38,750 nt of DNA from Thermoleophilia bacterium. GTDB lineage: Bacteria > Actinomycetota > Thermoleophilia > UBA2241. A program made the translations under genes and the position numbers. Numbering within the stretch: position 1 is the stretch's first letter; every line of letters starts with the position of its first letter. This document shows, one piece after another, positions 17,464-26,220 of this stretch. The notes under the pieces are model-generated. The model was not told the origin of the DNA and did not search any database. It saw only the letters and a program-made list of their open reading frames with translations. Location: assembly GCA_017882325.1 (NCBI GenBank), contig JADGPQ010000005.1, positions 1-38,750 on the forward strand, written 5' to 3'.

Positions 17464-18328
17464 GTTGACGACTAATCCTTTGCATGTGCGAGAGCTGGAG
17501 CGGCGCCCCAGCCTCGAAATACGCGATGGCGGCCTCGCCCAGTGCCACCGTGCCGGTGAAGCCGACGGCTCCCTTGAGAGCCCAGCCGAACCCCGGCACG
17601 ACGTCGAGCGCTTGGCGCGCCAGCGTGCGGAAGACGAAAGCGGTGCCCACGAGGGAGAGGATCTCGAGAGCGCGGTCAAGGCCGATCTCCTCGCCGTAGG
17701 CGGCGGCGATCTTGAGGACCATTCGGATCTGGTTGGCGGTCATCGCCGGCATATCGGCGCCGGGGATGATGACCACGGCACCTATCACGGCGTTTTGGGA
17801 CGCGTTGGCGAGCACCACGTGGTCACAGTAGGCGCGGCGCAACGCGGGCAGAAGGACGGCCAGCGCGGAGGCCCCGTTGCCGGCGGCGCGCACGATGCGG
17901 TTCTCGAGGCTCGGTGCGCCGGCGTGGTCGCTGCCTAGGCCGCGAGCGACCTCGTCGTCGAAGACACCAGCCGCATCGATCCACTCTCCGTACGGCGCCT
18001 CGACGAGAGCGATGACCTGGCGCCCGGCGACGCGCACCGAGCGGACGATGGGCGCCATCTCCGCGGCCGCGCACCCGGCCGCCACGAGGACGACGATGTT
18101 CCAGCGCCCGGCGAGGCGCTCGCCCAAAGGAAACTCAGCCGGCGCCAGGGCGTCGAGGGCGGCGCTGATGCCGCCGTGCTCGTCGGACGAGCCGGCCGAC
18201 AGGGCGCGAGCCACGCGCGTGAGCTCCGCGCCGACGCCGACCACGCACAGGCGCGCGACCTCGGCGTCCCCGGCACGTGCATCGGTGACGGCCTTGAAGA
18301 TCTTCGACAAACTCACGCTACCGGACAA
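17405..18328 (-). CDS. DUF697-like membrane-associated protein without a recognisable GTPase domain
   Basis: C-terminal half (NQIRMVLKIAAAYGEEIGLDRALEILSLVGTAFVFRTLARQALDVVPGFGWALKGAVGFTGTVALGEAAIAYFEAG) resembles DUF697. No Walker A or NKxD seen. Confidence 0.6.
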   Translation of the reverse strand: MSGSVSLSKIFKAVTDARAGDAEVARLCVVGVGAELTRVARALSAGSSDEHGGISAALDALAPAEFPLGERLAGRWNIVVLVAAGCAAAEMAPIVRSVRVAGRQVIALVEAPYGEWIDAAGVFDDEVARGLGSDHAGAPSLENRIVRAAGNGASALAVLLPALRRAYCDHVVLANASQNAVIGAVVIIPGADMPAMTANQIRMVLKIAAAYGEEIGLDRALEILSLVGTAFVFRTLARQALDVVPGFGWALKGAVGFTGTVALGEAAIAYFEAGAPLQLSHMQRISRQLERARSRLPGFMQRGLDSG

Positions 18329-19463
18329 GGTGCCCCCTGGTGCTCGGCGTGACCGTGGCCCGCAGGTGGATGGCCTCCAGCAGGCCGACGAACATCAGGA
18401 ACGCGATCATGGCCGTGCCGCCGTAGCTCAGGAACGGCAACGGGATGCCCGTCACCGGCATGATACCAATCGTCATGCCGATGTTCACGAAGACCTGGAA
18501 CAGGACCATCACGCCGATCCCCCCCGCGAGGATGCTGCCGTACATGTCTCGCGACAGCGTAGCGATGCGCAGGCACCGCCAGATCACCACGCCGTACAGC
18601 GCGATCAGCACCAGCGCCCCGAGAAACCCGTTGCGCTCGCTAAGGACCGCAAAGATGAAGTCGGTGTGGTGCTCGGGCAGGAAGTCGAGCGCGGTCTGCG
18701 TGGCCATGTCACCGCGCCCCGTCAGAGCCCCGGAACCGACGGCGATCATCGACTGGATGATGTTGTAGCCGCTCCCCTGAGGATTGTGGCCGACGTTCAG
18801 GAAGACGAATAGACGATCGATCTGGTACTGCTGGATGAGATGAATGCCGGCCAGGGGCAGGACCTTGAGGGCCACGACGAAGGCGGCGATCCCGCTTCCC
18901 GCCAGCACCGCGAAATGGGTCCACGAGGTGCCGTAGAAGTAGAGCATCGCCATCGTGAGCGCGACCAACACGATGGCGGAACCGAAGTCGGGCTCCCGGT
19001 ACACGAGGAAGACGGGCACCGCGACCATGGCGAGCGCGATCAGTGTCACGCGTTTCGAGCCGAGCATGTCCATGCGGTCGGCCAGATACGCGCCGATGCT
19101 CAAGGCGAGCAGCAGTACGGCGAGCGCCGAGGGCTGAAAGCTCTGGAAGCCGAGGTCGATCCAGCGCCGGGCGCCGTGCACCACCTCTCCGAAGGGCAAC
19201 ACGACGGCGACGATGAAGACCGCGAACGCGTACATCACCCACTGGAAGCGGCGGTAGATCTCGTAATCGAGCAGCGACACGACTGCGGCGGCGACCAACC
19301 CCACGCCCACGGCCACCAGCTGCTGGATCACGAATCGCAGCGGCTGGCCGCCGATGTCGTGACGCGTGGCGAAGTAGATCATCGTCACGCCGTAGGCTAC
19401 GAGCCCGAGCGCTGCAGCGATGAGGATGTAGTCGAGGTGCCTGAGGTAGGCGCGCCAGTCCAC
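18318..19463 (-). CDS. rodA: Rod shape-determining protein RodA (SEDS family)
   Basis: Multi-TM; FVIQQLVAVGVGLV, FQPSALAVLLLALSIG, GSGALTGRG, LPEHHTDFIFAVLSERNGFLGAL, GIMPVTGIPLPFLSYGGT. Confidence 0.94.
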   Translation of the reverse strand: MDWRAYLRHLDYILIAAALGLVAYGVTMIYFATRHDIGGQPLRFVIQQLVAVGVGLVAAAVVSLLDYEIYRRFQWVMYAFAVFIVAVVLPFGEVVHGARRWIDLGFQSFQPSALAVLLLALSIGAYLADRMDMLGSKRVTLIALAMVAVPVFLVYREPDFGSAIVLVALTMAMLYFYGTSWTHFAVLAGSGIAAFVVALKVLPLAGIHLIQQYQIDRLFVFLNVGHNPQGSGYNIIQSMIAVGSGALTGRGDMATQTALDFLPEHHTDFIFAVLSERNGFLGALVLIALYGVVIWRCLRIATLSRDMYGSILAGGIGVMVLFQVFVNIGMTIGIMPVTGIPLPFLSYGGTAMIAFLMFVGLLEAIHLRATVTPSTRGHLVR

Positions 19464-19465
19464 GC

Positions 19466-21490
19466 TCAGTCGCTCCTCACAGCGCCAGCGGGCTTGTTGC
19501 TCTGCAACCTGAAAAGCTGGTCGTAGATGAGCCGGGCGGCCGGGGCGGCGACGGCGCCGCCGTGGCCGCCCTTCTCGATCATGACGACCACCACGTACTT
19601 GGGGTCGTTGGCCGGCGCGTAGCTGGCGTACCAGGCGTAGTTCACGTTGTGCATCACGCTGCTGTCGTACACCTCGGCGGTGCCGGTCTTGCCGGCCACC
19701 GTGACGGGGTAGCCGCCGAACACGCCGGCAGACGTGCCGGAGGCGGAGTTGGCGGCGTCCACGAGGCCCTGCCTGACGGTGTCGAGCGTGCTTTGCGAAA
19801 TGTCGACCTTGTGCGGCCTTGCGGGCTCGAGGTTCCTCACCGTCTTGCCCTGAGGATCCACCACCTTCAGGCCGAGATGCGGCCTCACGATGGTGCCGCC
19901 GTTGGCGATGGCTGCGTAGCTCGTGGCGAGCTGCAATGGCGTGGCCTCCATGAAGCCCTGACCCACGGCCAACTGGATGGAGTCGCCGGGATTCCAGATC
20001 TTGTCGACCGCGGTCTTGAAGTAGGACCTCTTCCAGGCCGGCGTGGGAACGCGGCCGGACACCTCACCGGGGATGTCGATGCCGGTGGGCTTGTTCATGC
20101 CGAGGCGCATCGCCCAATCTTCCAGCTCGGTGCCCTTGCGCTGATAGAAGAGGTAGCCGACGTTGTAGAAGTACACGTCGCAGGACTGGGTGATCGCTTG
20201 CACCAGGTCGAGCGTGCCGTGGCCGCTGAGCGCCCAGCAGCGAAAGACGTGCCTGTCCAGCGTGTTGGGCGCGATGAACGTGCCGTTGCAGAAGAACGTC
20301 GTGCCCGCAGAGATGACGCCCTCTTCGAGGGCTGCGACCGTATCGATGGGCTTGAAGGTGGAGCCTACCGCCTTGGACTCCATGATGGCGCGGTTGAGCA
20401 GCGGGTAGTTGGCATGCGGGTCCTGGAGCTTCTTGTTGTCCTTGACGCTCAGGCCGCCGACGTAGACGCTCGGATCGAACGTCGGGTTGCTCGCCATCGC
20501 GAGCACCTGTCCGTTCTTCGCGTCCAGAACGACGGCGGCGCCACCGTTGGCCGCCACCTCGCCATTGACATTGGCGAGGTGGATGCCGTAGCGCAGCGCC
20601 TCCTCGGCCTTCGCCTGCACCTTGGCGTCGATGGTCGTCACGAGCGTGTCACCCGGCTCCGGCAGCCGGCCGCCGGGCACCGGGGCGTGCGCCTTGGGCT
20701 GGCCGTGGGCGTCCACTTCGACTTTCGCCATACCGTCGCGGCCGCGCAGCCAACGGTCGTAGCTCCACTCGAGGCCGCTCTGGCCCACCATGTCGCCCGG
20801 AGCGTAGCCCTTGAAGCGCTGTTCCTTGAGCTGGTCCTTGTTGATCTCCCCTAGGTTGCCGAACAGCTGGGCGGCGAGGTCGCCCTGGGGGTAGTCGCGC
20901 AGATAGTTCTTCTGGATCTCGACTCCGGGAAACGAGAGGCGATGTTCGAGCAGATACGACACGACCTTGCGGCTCGCGTCCTCCTTGATGACGAGAAGGT
21001 CGAGTGACGCCACCTTGCCGTCCGCCACGGCCCTCCAGGCGACCGGCACGCCGGTCGGCCAGCTCGGCCGCAGGTGATCGACGATCTTCCTACGCACTTT
21101 GCCGGGCTTCACGTGGAGCGCGCCGGCCAGGTCCACGACCTCGCCGTCGAGCTGACCGGCGGGCACGTCCATGAGGCGCACGCCCACGGCGAGCCCGGGG
21201 CGGTTCTGCACGATGACCTCGCCGTTGCGGTCGGTGATCGTTCCGCGTGGCGCCAGGATCTTCACCGAGCGCAGGCGGTTGTCGTTGGCCTGCGCCACAA
21301 ACTGCTGCCCGCTGAGGATCTGCAGGAACCACAGACGGAAGAGGATGATGCCGAACAGCGCTACGGCGATGCCGAGCATGATCGCCACCCGCAAGGCCAC
21401 CGACGGCAGCTGGATGATGGGCCTGTCGCGCCGGCCACTGCGGATCGGCCGGCTGCGGCGTCCTTCGTCGTTACCGGGCCCGAGCAGCAC
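19466..21490 (-). CDS. mrdA: Penicillin-binding protein 2 (elongasome transpeptidase)
   Basis: Single TM; DRNGEVIVQNRPG; active-site motifs SKAVGSTFKPIDT (SxxK), SCD (SxN-type), KTGTAEV (KTG). GTG 21490 follows a GGAGGTGATC Shine-Dalgarno; the track start is 21505. Confidence 0.93.
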   Translation of the reverse strand: MLLGPGNDEGRRSRPIRSGRRDRPIIQLPSVALRVAIMLGIAVALFGIILFRLWFLQILSGQQFVAQANDNRLRSVKILAPRGTITDRNGEVIVQNRPGLAVGVRLMDVPAGQLDGEVVDLAGALHVKPGKVRRKIVDHLRPSWPTGVPVAWRAVADGKVASLDLLVIKEDASRKVVSYLLEHRLSFPGVEIQKNYLRDYPQGDLAAQLFGNLGEINKDQLKEQRFKGYAPGDMVGQSGLEWSYDRWLRGRDGMAKVEVDAHGQPKAHAPVPGGRLPEPGDTLVTTIDAKVQAKAEEALRYGIHLANVNGEVAANGGAAVVLDAKNGQVLAMASNPTFDPSVYVGGLSVKDNKKLQDPHANYPLLNRAIMESKAVGSTFKPIDTVAALEEGVISAGTTFFCNGTFIAPNTLDRHVFRCWALSGHGTLDLVQAITQSCDVYFYNVGYLFYQRKGTELEDWAMRLGMNKPTGIDIPGEVSGRVPTPAWKRSYFKTAVDKIWNPGDSIQLAVGQGFMEATPLQLATSYAAIANGGTIVRPHLGLKVVDPQGKTVRNLEPARPHKVDISQSTLDTVRQGLVDAANSASGTSAGVFGGYPVTVAGKTGTAEVYDSSVMHNVNYAWYASYAPANDPKYVVVVMIEKGGHGGAVAAPAARLIYDQLFRLQSNKPAGAVRSD

Positions 21491-22031
21491 GCAGATCACC
21501 TCCACCGCGCAGCGCGAGGCGTACCGCCAAGTACAGGGGCGCCGCCAGCAGCGTGTTCAGGATGAGTGACGGGACCAGGACGCGGCCCAGGAAGAAGCCG
21601 AGCGGCACCTGGCGCTCGAGCAGGAACTGCGCCATGGCCAGAACGACGTCGGCCAGCAGCGTGGCGGCAAAGGCGCTGACCAGCGGCGCGTAGCCTGCCG
21701 ACAGATCGGCCGTCTCTGCGTAGCGCCCCGCGAAATAGCCGATGAGGACGAACGCGAACGCGCTCAGGCCGAGAGGCTCCATGAGCGCGATGGCCACCAG
21801 CGTGCCGGTGGCGAAGCCGAAGACGGCGCCGATCTCGGAGCCCTTGAGCAGGCCCACGCAGACGACGATGATCAGCGCAAAGTCGGGGTTGGCGCCGAGG
21901 ATGCGGATGTTGGGCGCCACCGTGGTCTGGAGCAGGGTCGCGACGAGAAGGGTCACGAGCAGACGGGCGATCTCGCCGCCTGTCGGCCAGTGGCGCTGCG
22001 CCTGGTCTGCAGACGGACGGCTCAGCCTCAT
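21471..22031 (-). CDS. mreD: Rod shape-determining protein MreD
   Basis: Small multi-TM protein (LVTLLVATLLQTTVAPNIRILGANPDFALIIVVCVGLLKGSEIGAVFGFATGTLVAIALMEPLGLSAFAFVLIGYFAG), between mreC and PBP2; ATGA overlap with mreC. Confidence 0.88.
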   Translation of the reverse strand: MRLSRPSADQAQRHWPTGGEIARLLVTLLVATLLQTTVAPNIRILGANPDFALIIVVCVGLLKGSEIGAVFGFATGTLVAIALMEPLGLSAFAFVLIGYFAGRYAETADLSAGYAPLVSAFAATLLADVVLAMAQFLLERQVPLGFFLGRVLVPSLILNTLLAAPLYLAVRLALRGGGDLRAARAR

Positions 22032-22870
22032 CGCGTGACCACCTGGACGAGATCGAGCTTGCGGAAGTCGACGAAGGGACGCACGGCTATGCTCTGGTAC
22101 AGCTCGACCTCCTGGCTGCCCACGCTCTCCACGACCCCTATCGGGATCCCGCGCACGAACACCGATCCTTGACGCCCGGACGTGACCACATACTGCCCCA
22201 CCTTCACGCGCGCGTTCTTGTCGACATACTGAAGCGTCACGTCGCCGGTCACGCTGCCGGCGACGATGCCCTGAGCGCCTCCCTTCGCGTCACCTGGAAC
22301 GACCATTGCGTCCACGTAGCTGCTCTGGTCCGTGATGAGCGTCACCTGGGCCGCGCCCACGTCGACCTTCGTGACGCGGCCGACAAGCCCGGCCCCGTTG
22401 ACGACCGCATCGTAGACGGCCACGCCGCTCGAGCTGCCCGCGTCGATGGTCACGGTAGAGTACCAGGCCGTCGTGGAGCGCGCGACAACACGGGCCGTGA
22501 CCAGCCGGGCGTTGCCAGGGAAGATCTTGTCGTTCCGCAGCGCGACCAAAGCGCGCAGCTGCGTGTTCTCATCCTGCGTGGTGAGCTCCTTGGCGATGCC
22601 GGCACGAAGCTGCTCCAGTTCCTTCTGCAGCTTCGCGTTCTCAGACTTGGCGCTGAACACGTCGCCGGTCCAGTTCCAGGCGTCGCGGAACGGCTTCGTG
22701 GCGCGCGCCGAGCCGTTTTGCAGCGGCGCGACCACCCGCAGAACGACGCCCTGCACGCCGTGCACCAAGCCGCTGTCGGACTCACGGAAGTACAGCGTGA
22801 GCATGGCGATACAGAGCAGCAGCAGGACCGCCACGACGATCCGCCGCCGGAGTACGCGCCGGCGATTCAC
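22028..22870 (-). CDS. mreC: Rod shape-determining protein MreC
   Basis: N-terminal TM, coiled coil (SENAKLQKELEQLRAG), beta domain (VTIDAGSSSGVAVYDAVVNGAGLVGRVTKV...VTLITDQSSYVDAMVV). Confidence 0.92.
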   Translation of the reverse strand: MNRRRVLRRRIVVAVLLLLCIAMLTLYFRESDSGLVHGVQGVVLRVVAPLQNGSARATKPFRDAWNWTGDVFSAKSENAKLQKELEQLRAGIAKELTTQDENTQLRALVALRNDKIFPGNARLVTARVVARSTTAWYSTVTIDAGSSSGVAVYDAVVNGAGLVGRVTKVDVGAAQVTLITDQSSYVDAMVVPGDAKGGAQGIVAGSVTGDVTLQYVDKNARVKVGQYVVTSGRQGSVFVRGIPIGVVESVGSQEVELYQSIAVRPFVDFRKLDLVQVVTR

Positions 22871-22889
22871 GATTCAGCGAGGGGCGGGA

Positions 22890-23933
22890 CTACCGGCCTC
22901 GCGGCCGGGAGTTACGCTTGCTCTTGACGAGGACATCGAACTCCTCGAGGTACTTGCCCGAACCTACGGCCACGCACGTGAGCGGCGACTCCGCGAGGTG
23001 GACCGGCATCTGTGTCTCCTCGCGCAGACGCTCCGTGAGACCCTGGAGCAGCGACCCGCCACCGGCCAGCATGATACCGCGATCCATGATGTCGCTGGCG
23101 AGCTCCGGCGGCGTCTTGTCGAGGGTCGCCTTGATGGCGTCGATGATCGCCTGCACGGGCTCTTCGAGAGCTTGGCGGATCTCCTCCGACGAGAGGACGA
23201 TGGTCTTGGGGAGACCGGTGACCAGGTCGCGGCCGCGGATCTCGGCCTGTTCCTCCTGAGGCAGCGCGTGCGCCGAGCCGATCTCGAGCTTGATCTCCTC
23301 GGCCGTCTGGCTGCCGATCAGGAGCTTGTACTCCTTCTTCACGTAGCTGATGACGGCTTCGTCGAGTTCGTCGCCGCCGACACGTATGGACTGGCTGACG
23401 ACGATGCCGCCGAGCGAGATGACGGCCACCTCGCTGGTGCCACCGCCGATGTCGACGATCATGCTTCCCGTGGGCTCCGCGACGGGCAGGCCGGCGCCGA
23501 TGGCTGCCGCCATGGGCTCCTCAATGAGGGTCGCCCAGCGGGCGCCTGCAGAGTAGGTCGCCTCTTCCACCGCTCGTTTCTCGACGCCGGTCACGCCACT
23601 GGGGACGCAGATGACCACCCTCGGGTGCGCCCAGCGGTTTTGCATGACCCTGCGGATGAAGTGCCGGAGCATCTGCTCGGTGACGTCGAAGTCGGCGATG
23701 ACGCCGTCTTTGAGCGGACGCACGGCGCTGATGGTGGCCGGCGTGCGGCCCAACATGCGCTTGGCCTCCGCGCCCACGGCATGGACCTCTCCGGTGCGGT
23801 GATCGATGGCGACCACGGAGGGCTCGGAGAGCACGATGCCGCGGCCGCGAAGATAGACCAGCGTGTTGGCGGTACCGAGGTCGACCGCCATGTCACGGGC
23901 GCCAAAGCCCGTGAGGAATCCGAGGAAGCTTAT
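22890..23933 (-). CDS. mreB: Rod shape-determining protein MreB (probable ATA start at 23933)
   Basis: [43 protein letters not shown]...[33 protein letters not shown]. The track start (TTG 23996) falls inside a probable -35 element. Confidence 0.93.
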   Translation of the reverse strand: MSFLGFLTGFGARDMAVDLGTANTLVYLRGRGIVLSEPSVVAIDHRTGEVHAVGAEAKRMLGRTPATISAVRPLKDGVIADFDVTEQMLRHFIRRVMQNRWAHPRVVICVPSGVTGVEKRAVEEATYSAGARWATLIEEPMAAAIGAGLPVAEPTGSMIVDIGGGTSEVAVISLGGIVVSQSIRVGGDELDEAVISYVKKEYKLLIGSQTAEEIKLEIGSAHALPQEEQAEIRGRDLVTGLPKTIVLSSEEIRQALEEPVQAIIDAIKATLDKTPPELASDIMDRGIMLAGGGSLLQGLTERLREETQMPVHLAESPLTCVAVGSGKYLEEFDVLVKSKRNSRPRGR

Positions 23934-23966
23934 GGCGAGCTCCTTTCGGTGAGATGTCGAACGATG

Positions 23967-23996
23967 ATTGTATATGCTCGCCCGAGGCATGGCCAA
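23967..23996 (-). promoter_or_regulatory. Candidate sigma70-type promoter for the mre operon (TTGGCC-N18-TACAAT)
   Basis: Minus strand TTGGCC (23991-23996), 18-bp spacer, TACAAT (23967-23972, within TATACAAT) in an AT-rich patch between maf and mreB. Confidence 0.5.
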
Positions 23997-24036
23997 CCGA
24001 GGCGACGGCGGCCGCGAGGCCCGGCCGGGCGGTCGC

Positions 24037-24705
24037 TCACGGGGACAGAGGGCCGGCCGGCAGCCACGAGAACGGCGCTGCGCCGAAGACGGCGAGCGCC
24101 GTCAGGAGGGCCGCCATCGGAAGGCCCACGACGTTGAAGTAGTCGCCATCGACACGCTCCACGAGCGCCGAACCGACGCCTTGGATGGCGTAGGCGCCGG
24201 CGCGGTCGCGCCACTCGCCGCAGGCGACGTAGCGCGCGACGTCCGCGGCGCCGAGCGGCCGGAAGGTCACCCCAGTGACGGCGTGCACGGTATGGGCGTG
24301 CGCCGTCGAGCAGAGGTGGAGGCCGCTGTAGACCTCGTGACGGCGGCCGGCGAGCAGGCGGAGGTACTCCGCCGCCTCCCGTTCGTCGGCCGCCTTGCCG
24401 AGCACGCGGCCGCCGGCGACGACCACCGTGTCGACGCCGAGGACGAGCTCGCCCGCGCGGAGCCGCGTGCGCGCGAGCACTTCTTCGGCCTTGCCGCGCG
24501 CGTTACGCTCCACGGTGCGCAGCGGGTCGCCGTCGTGCACGTCCTCGACGTGCTCGCTGACCACCACACGGAACGGGATGCTCAGCTGGCGGAGCAACCG
24601 GTCGCGCTGCGGCGAGCGTGAAGCCAGGACGAGACGCAGTTCAGGCGCGCCGGACGCTTCGCGAGGCGCGCCTGGTGCTCCGCCGCTAAACGAGCTCGTC
24701 GTCAC
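24037..24705 (-). CDS. maf: Maf/YhdE-family nucleoside triphosphate pyrophosphatase
   Basis: [26 protein letters not shown]...[46 protein letters not shown]...[25 protein letters not shown]. Confidence 0.95.
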   Translation of the reverse strand: MTTSSFSGGAPGAPREASGAPELRLVLASRSPQRDRLLRQLSIPFRVVVSEHVEDVHDGDPLRTVERNARGKAEEVLARTRLRAGELVLGVDTVVVAGGRVLGKAADEREAAEYLRLLAGRRHEVYSGLHLCSTAHAHTVHAVTGVTFRPLGAADVARYVACGEWRDRAGAYAIQGVGSALVERVDGDYFNVVGLPMAALLTALAVFGAAPFSWLPAGPLSP

Positions 24706-25099
24706 CGAAGAACAGTCCGATCTCGCGGGCCGCGCTCTCGAGACCGTCGGAGCCGTGCACCACGTTCTCCTCCTTGCTCAGCGAGAAGTCGCCGCGGATC
24801 GTGCCCGGCGCCGCCTGCGCCGAGTCCGTGACGCCCATCATGGCGCGCGCCACGGCGACGGCCTCGCGGCCCTCCCACACCATGGCTACGACCGGTCCGG
24901 CGGTGATGAACGCGGCCAGCGACTCAAAGAACGGCTTGCCGATGTGCTCGTCGTAGTGCCGCTCGGCGAGCGCGCGGTCGATGCGCAGCGCCTTCATGCC
25001 GCGCAACGTGAAGCCGCGGCGCTCGAAGCGCGTGACGACCTCTCCGACAAGGCCGCGGGCCACGCCGTTGGGCTTGACCATGACGAACGTACGTTCCAT
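24686..25099 (-). CDS. ndk: Nucleoside diphosphate kinase
   Basis: [41 protein letters not shown]...[38 protein letters not shown]-type motif. Confidence 0.97.
   Translation of the reverse strand: MERTFVMVKPNGVARGLVGEVVTRFERRGFTLRGMKALRIDRALAERHYDEHIGKPFFESLAAFITAGPVVAMVWEGREAVAVARAMMGVTDSAQAAPGTIRGDFSLSKEENVVHGSDGLESAAREIGLFFGDDELV
25084..25097. promoter_or_regulatory. LexA-box-like sequence CGAACGTACGTTCC inside the ndk start
   Basis: Matches CGAACRNRYGTTYC; the core GAACGTACGTTC is a 12-bp palindrome. It also encodes conserved ERTF, so codon-driven coincidence is possible. Confidence 0.3.
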
Positions 25100-25168
25100 A
25101 GGAGCTCCTCCTGGGAAGTCGCGCCGACGCCGGAGCGCCGCGGATGGGGCTGTCTGGACGAGCGGCGC

Positions 25169-25693
25169 TCAGGCGCGGTCATAGACCGAAACCGGCGGCA
25201 TGGTGCCGTGGACGTCGGTCTCGCAGTACGGACACACCCGCCAGCTCGGTTCGATGGGCTTGCCGCACGAGGCGCAGGTGGTGCGCAGCCGGCGGCCGCA
25301 GGTGGGGCACACGAGGTAGTCGTCGCGCACCGGGGTCTTGCAGAACGAGCAGCGCGACTCTTCACCCAGGCGCTGCTCCATCATCTGCACCTCGAGCTCC
25401 TGCTCACGACGGTCGGCGAGGAGCTCGGGCGGCCGGACGATGGCGTATACGATGAGGCCCAGCGGCCCGAAGACGATGCCGGTGAGCACGCAGACCGCGA
25501 GGATGATCTTGTCGTCGACGCGCCGGCGAGCGTCCTTGAACACCCAGTAGGCGCACGCGATCCACAGCACGACGAGCAGGAAGTAGAACATGAGGATGAC
25601 GAAGTGCCAGGCCGGCGACTGGAAGAAGTCCAGGACCGACTGGAACGGATTGCTATCGCTGCTCGCCGCCACAGCGCGTATCCAGTGAGGCAA
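25169..25693 (-). CDS. Membrane protein with C-terminal double zinc ribbon
   Basis: Two TM helices (HFVILMFYFLLVVLWIACAYWVFKDARRR; IILAVCVLTGIVFGPLGLIVYAIV), then CSFCKTP...CPTCGRRL...CASCGKP...CPYCETD. TTG start with SD GGAGGAGAAG. Confidence 0.75.
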   Translation of the reverse strand: MPHWIRAVAASSDSNPFQSVLDFFQSPAWHFVILMFYFLLVVLWIACAYWVFKDARRRVDDKIILAVCVLTGIVFGPLGLIVYAIVRPPELLADRREQELEVQMMEQRLGEESRCSFCKTPVRDDYLVCPTCGRRLRTTCASCGKPIEPSWRVCPYCETDVHGTMPPVSVYDRA

Positions 25694-25756
25694 CTTCTCC
25701 TCCTCAGAAGCAGATCGACGATGACGCGCGCGGCATCTCGCCGGGATGGCGACCGG

Positions 25757-26005
25757 TCACAGACTGGGTGACGCGACTCGCCCGTGGCGCCCGGCCGGCC
25801 GGCTGGCCGCGGCGGCCAGCGCCGCAATCATACCCGAGAATATCGCGCCGTGGACAGGGTACAGGGAGTACCAGTAGAGAAGCCCCGGCAGGCCCTTGGG
25901 CGCGAAGTAGGCCGTCTGCGCGAGCAACGTGCCGCCCGGCTGCGGCAACGTCTCGAACTGCAGCCAGGCACGGCGCCAGCCGGCCGCGATGGACGAGTGA
26001 AACGC
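25757..26005 (-). pseudogene. C-terminal remnant of a DUF2867-type protein
   Basis: Open frame AFHSSIAAGWRRAWLQFETLPQPGGTLLAQTAYFAPKGLPGLLYWYSLYPVHGAIFSGMIAALAAAA resembles the conserved DUF2867 C-terminus but lacks the rest of the domain and any SDR domain. Confidence 0.5.
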
Positions 26006-26152
26006 CTAGAACATACCGACGAGCGGGAGTGGCACGACGGCGATCTTCATGCCCAGGAGGTACCCGACGAAGAAAGCGACGAACGCGACGGCGATCACGA
26101 TAAGAAACGCGACCAGGAACCGTACGGCCGGGTGCGCCTTCTTCTGTGCCAT
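26006..26152 (-). CDS. Small (48 aa) membrane protein
   Basis: MAQKKAHPAVRFLVAFLIVIAVAFVAFFVGYLLGMKIAVVPLPLVGMF; one strong TM helix, positively charged N-terminus; between folC and the DUF2867 remnant. Confidence 0.5.
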   Translation of the reverse strand: MAQKKAHPAVRFLVAFLIVIAVAFVAFFVGYLLGMKIAVVPLPLVGMF

Positions 26153-26220
26153 TCGATCCTCCACGAGTTTGCGCCAGTATATCGAACGCGTCTGGGCCGA
26201 CAACCGGGTCGGATGCACCG

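Noticed and set aside
17402-17469. Possible non-canonical GTA/GTC start for the TIGR03960-like gene
   Set aside because: An in-frame TTG at 17463 and CTG codons exist downstream, and no well-spaced SD favours the odd codons; start simply left uncertain.
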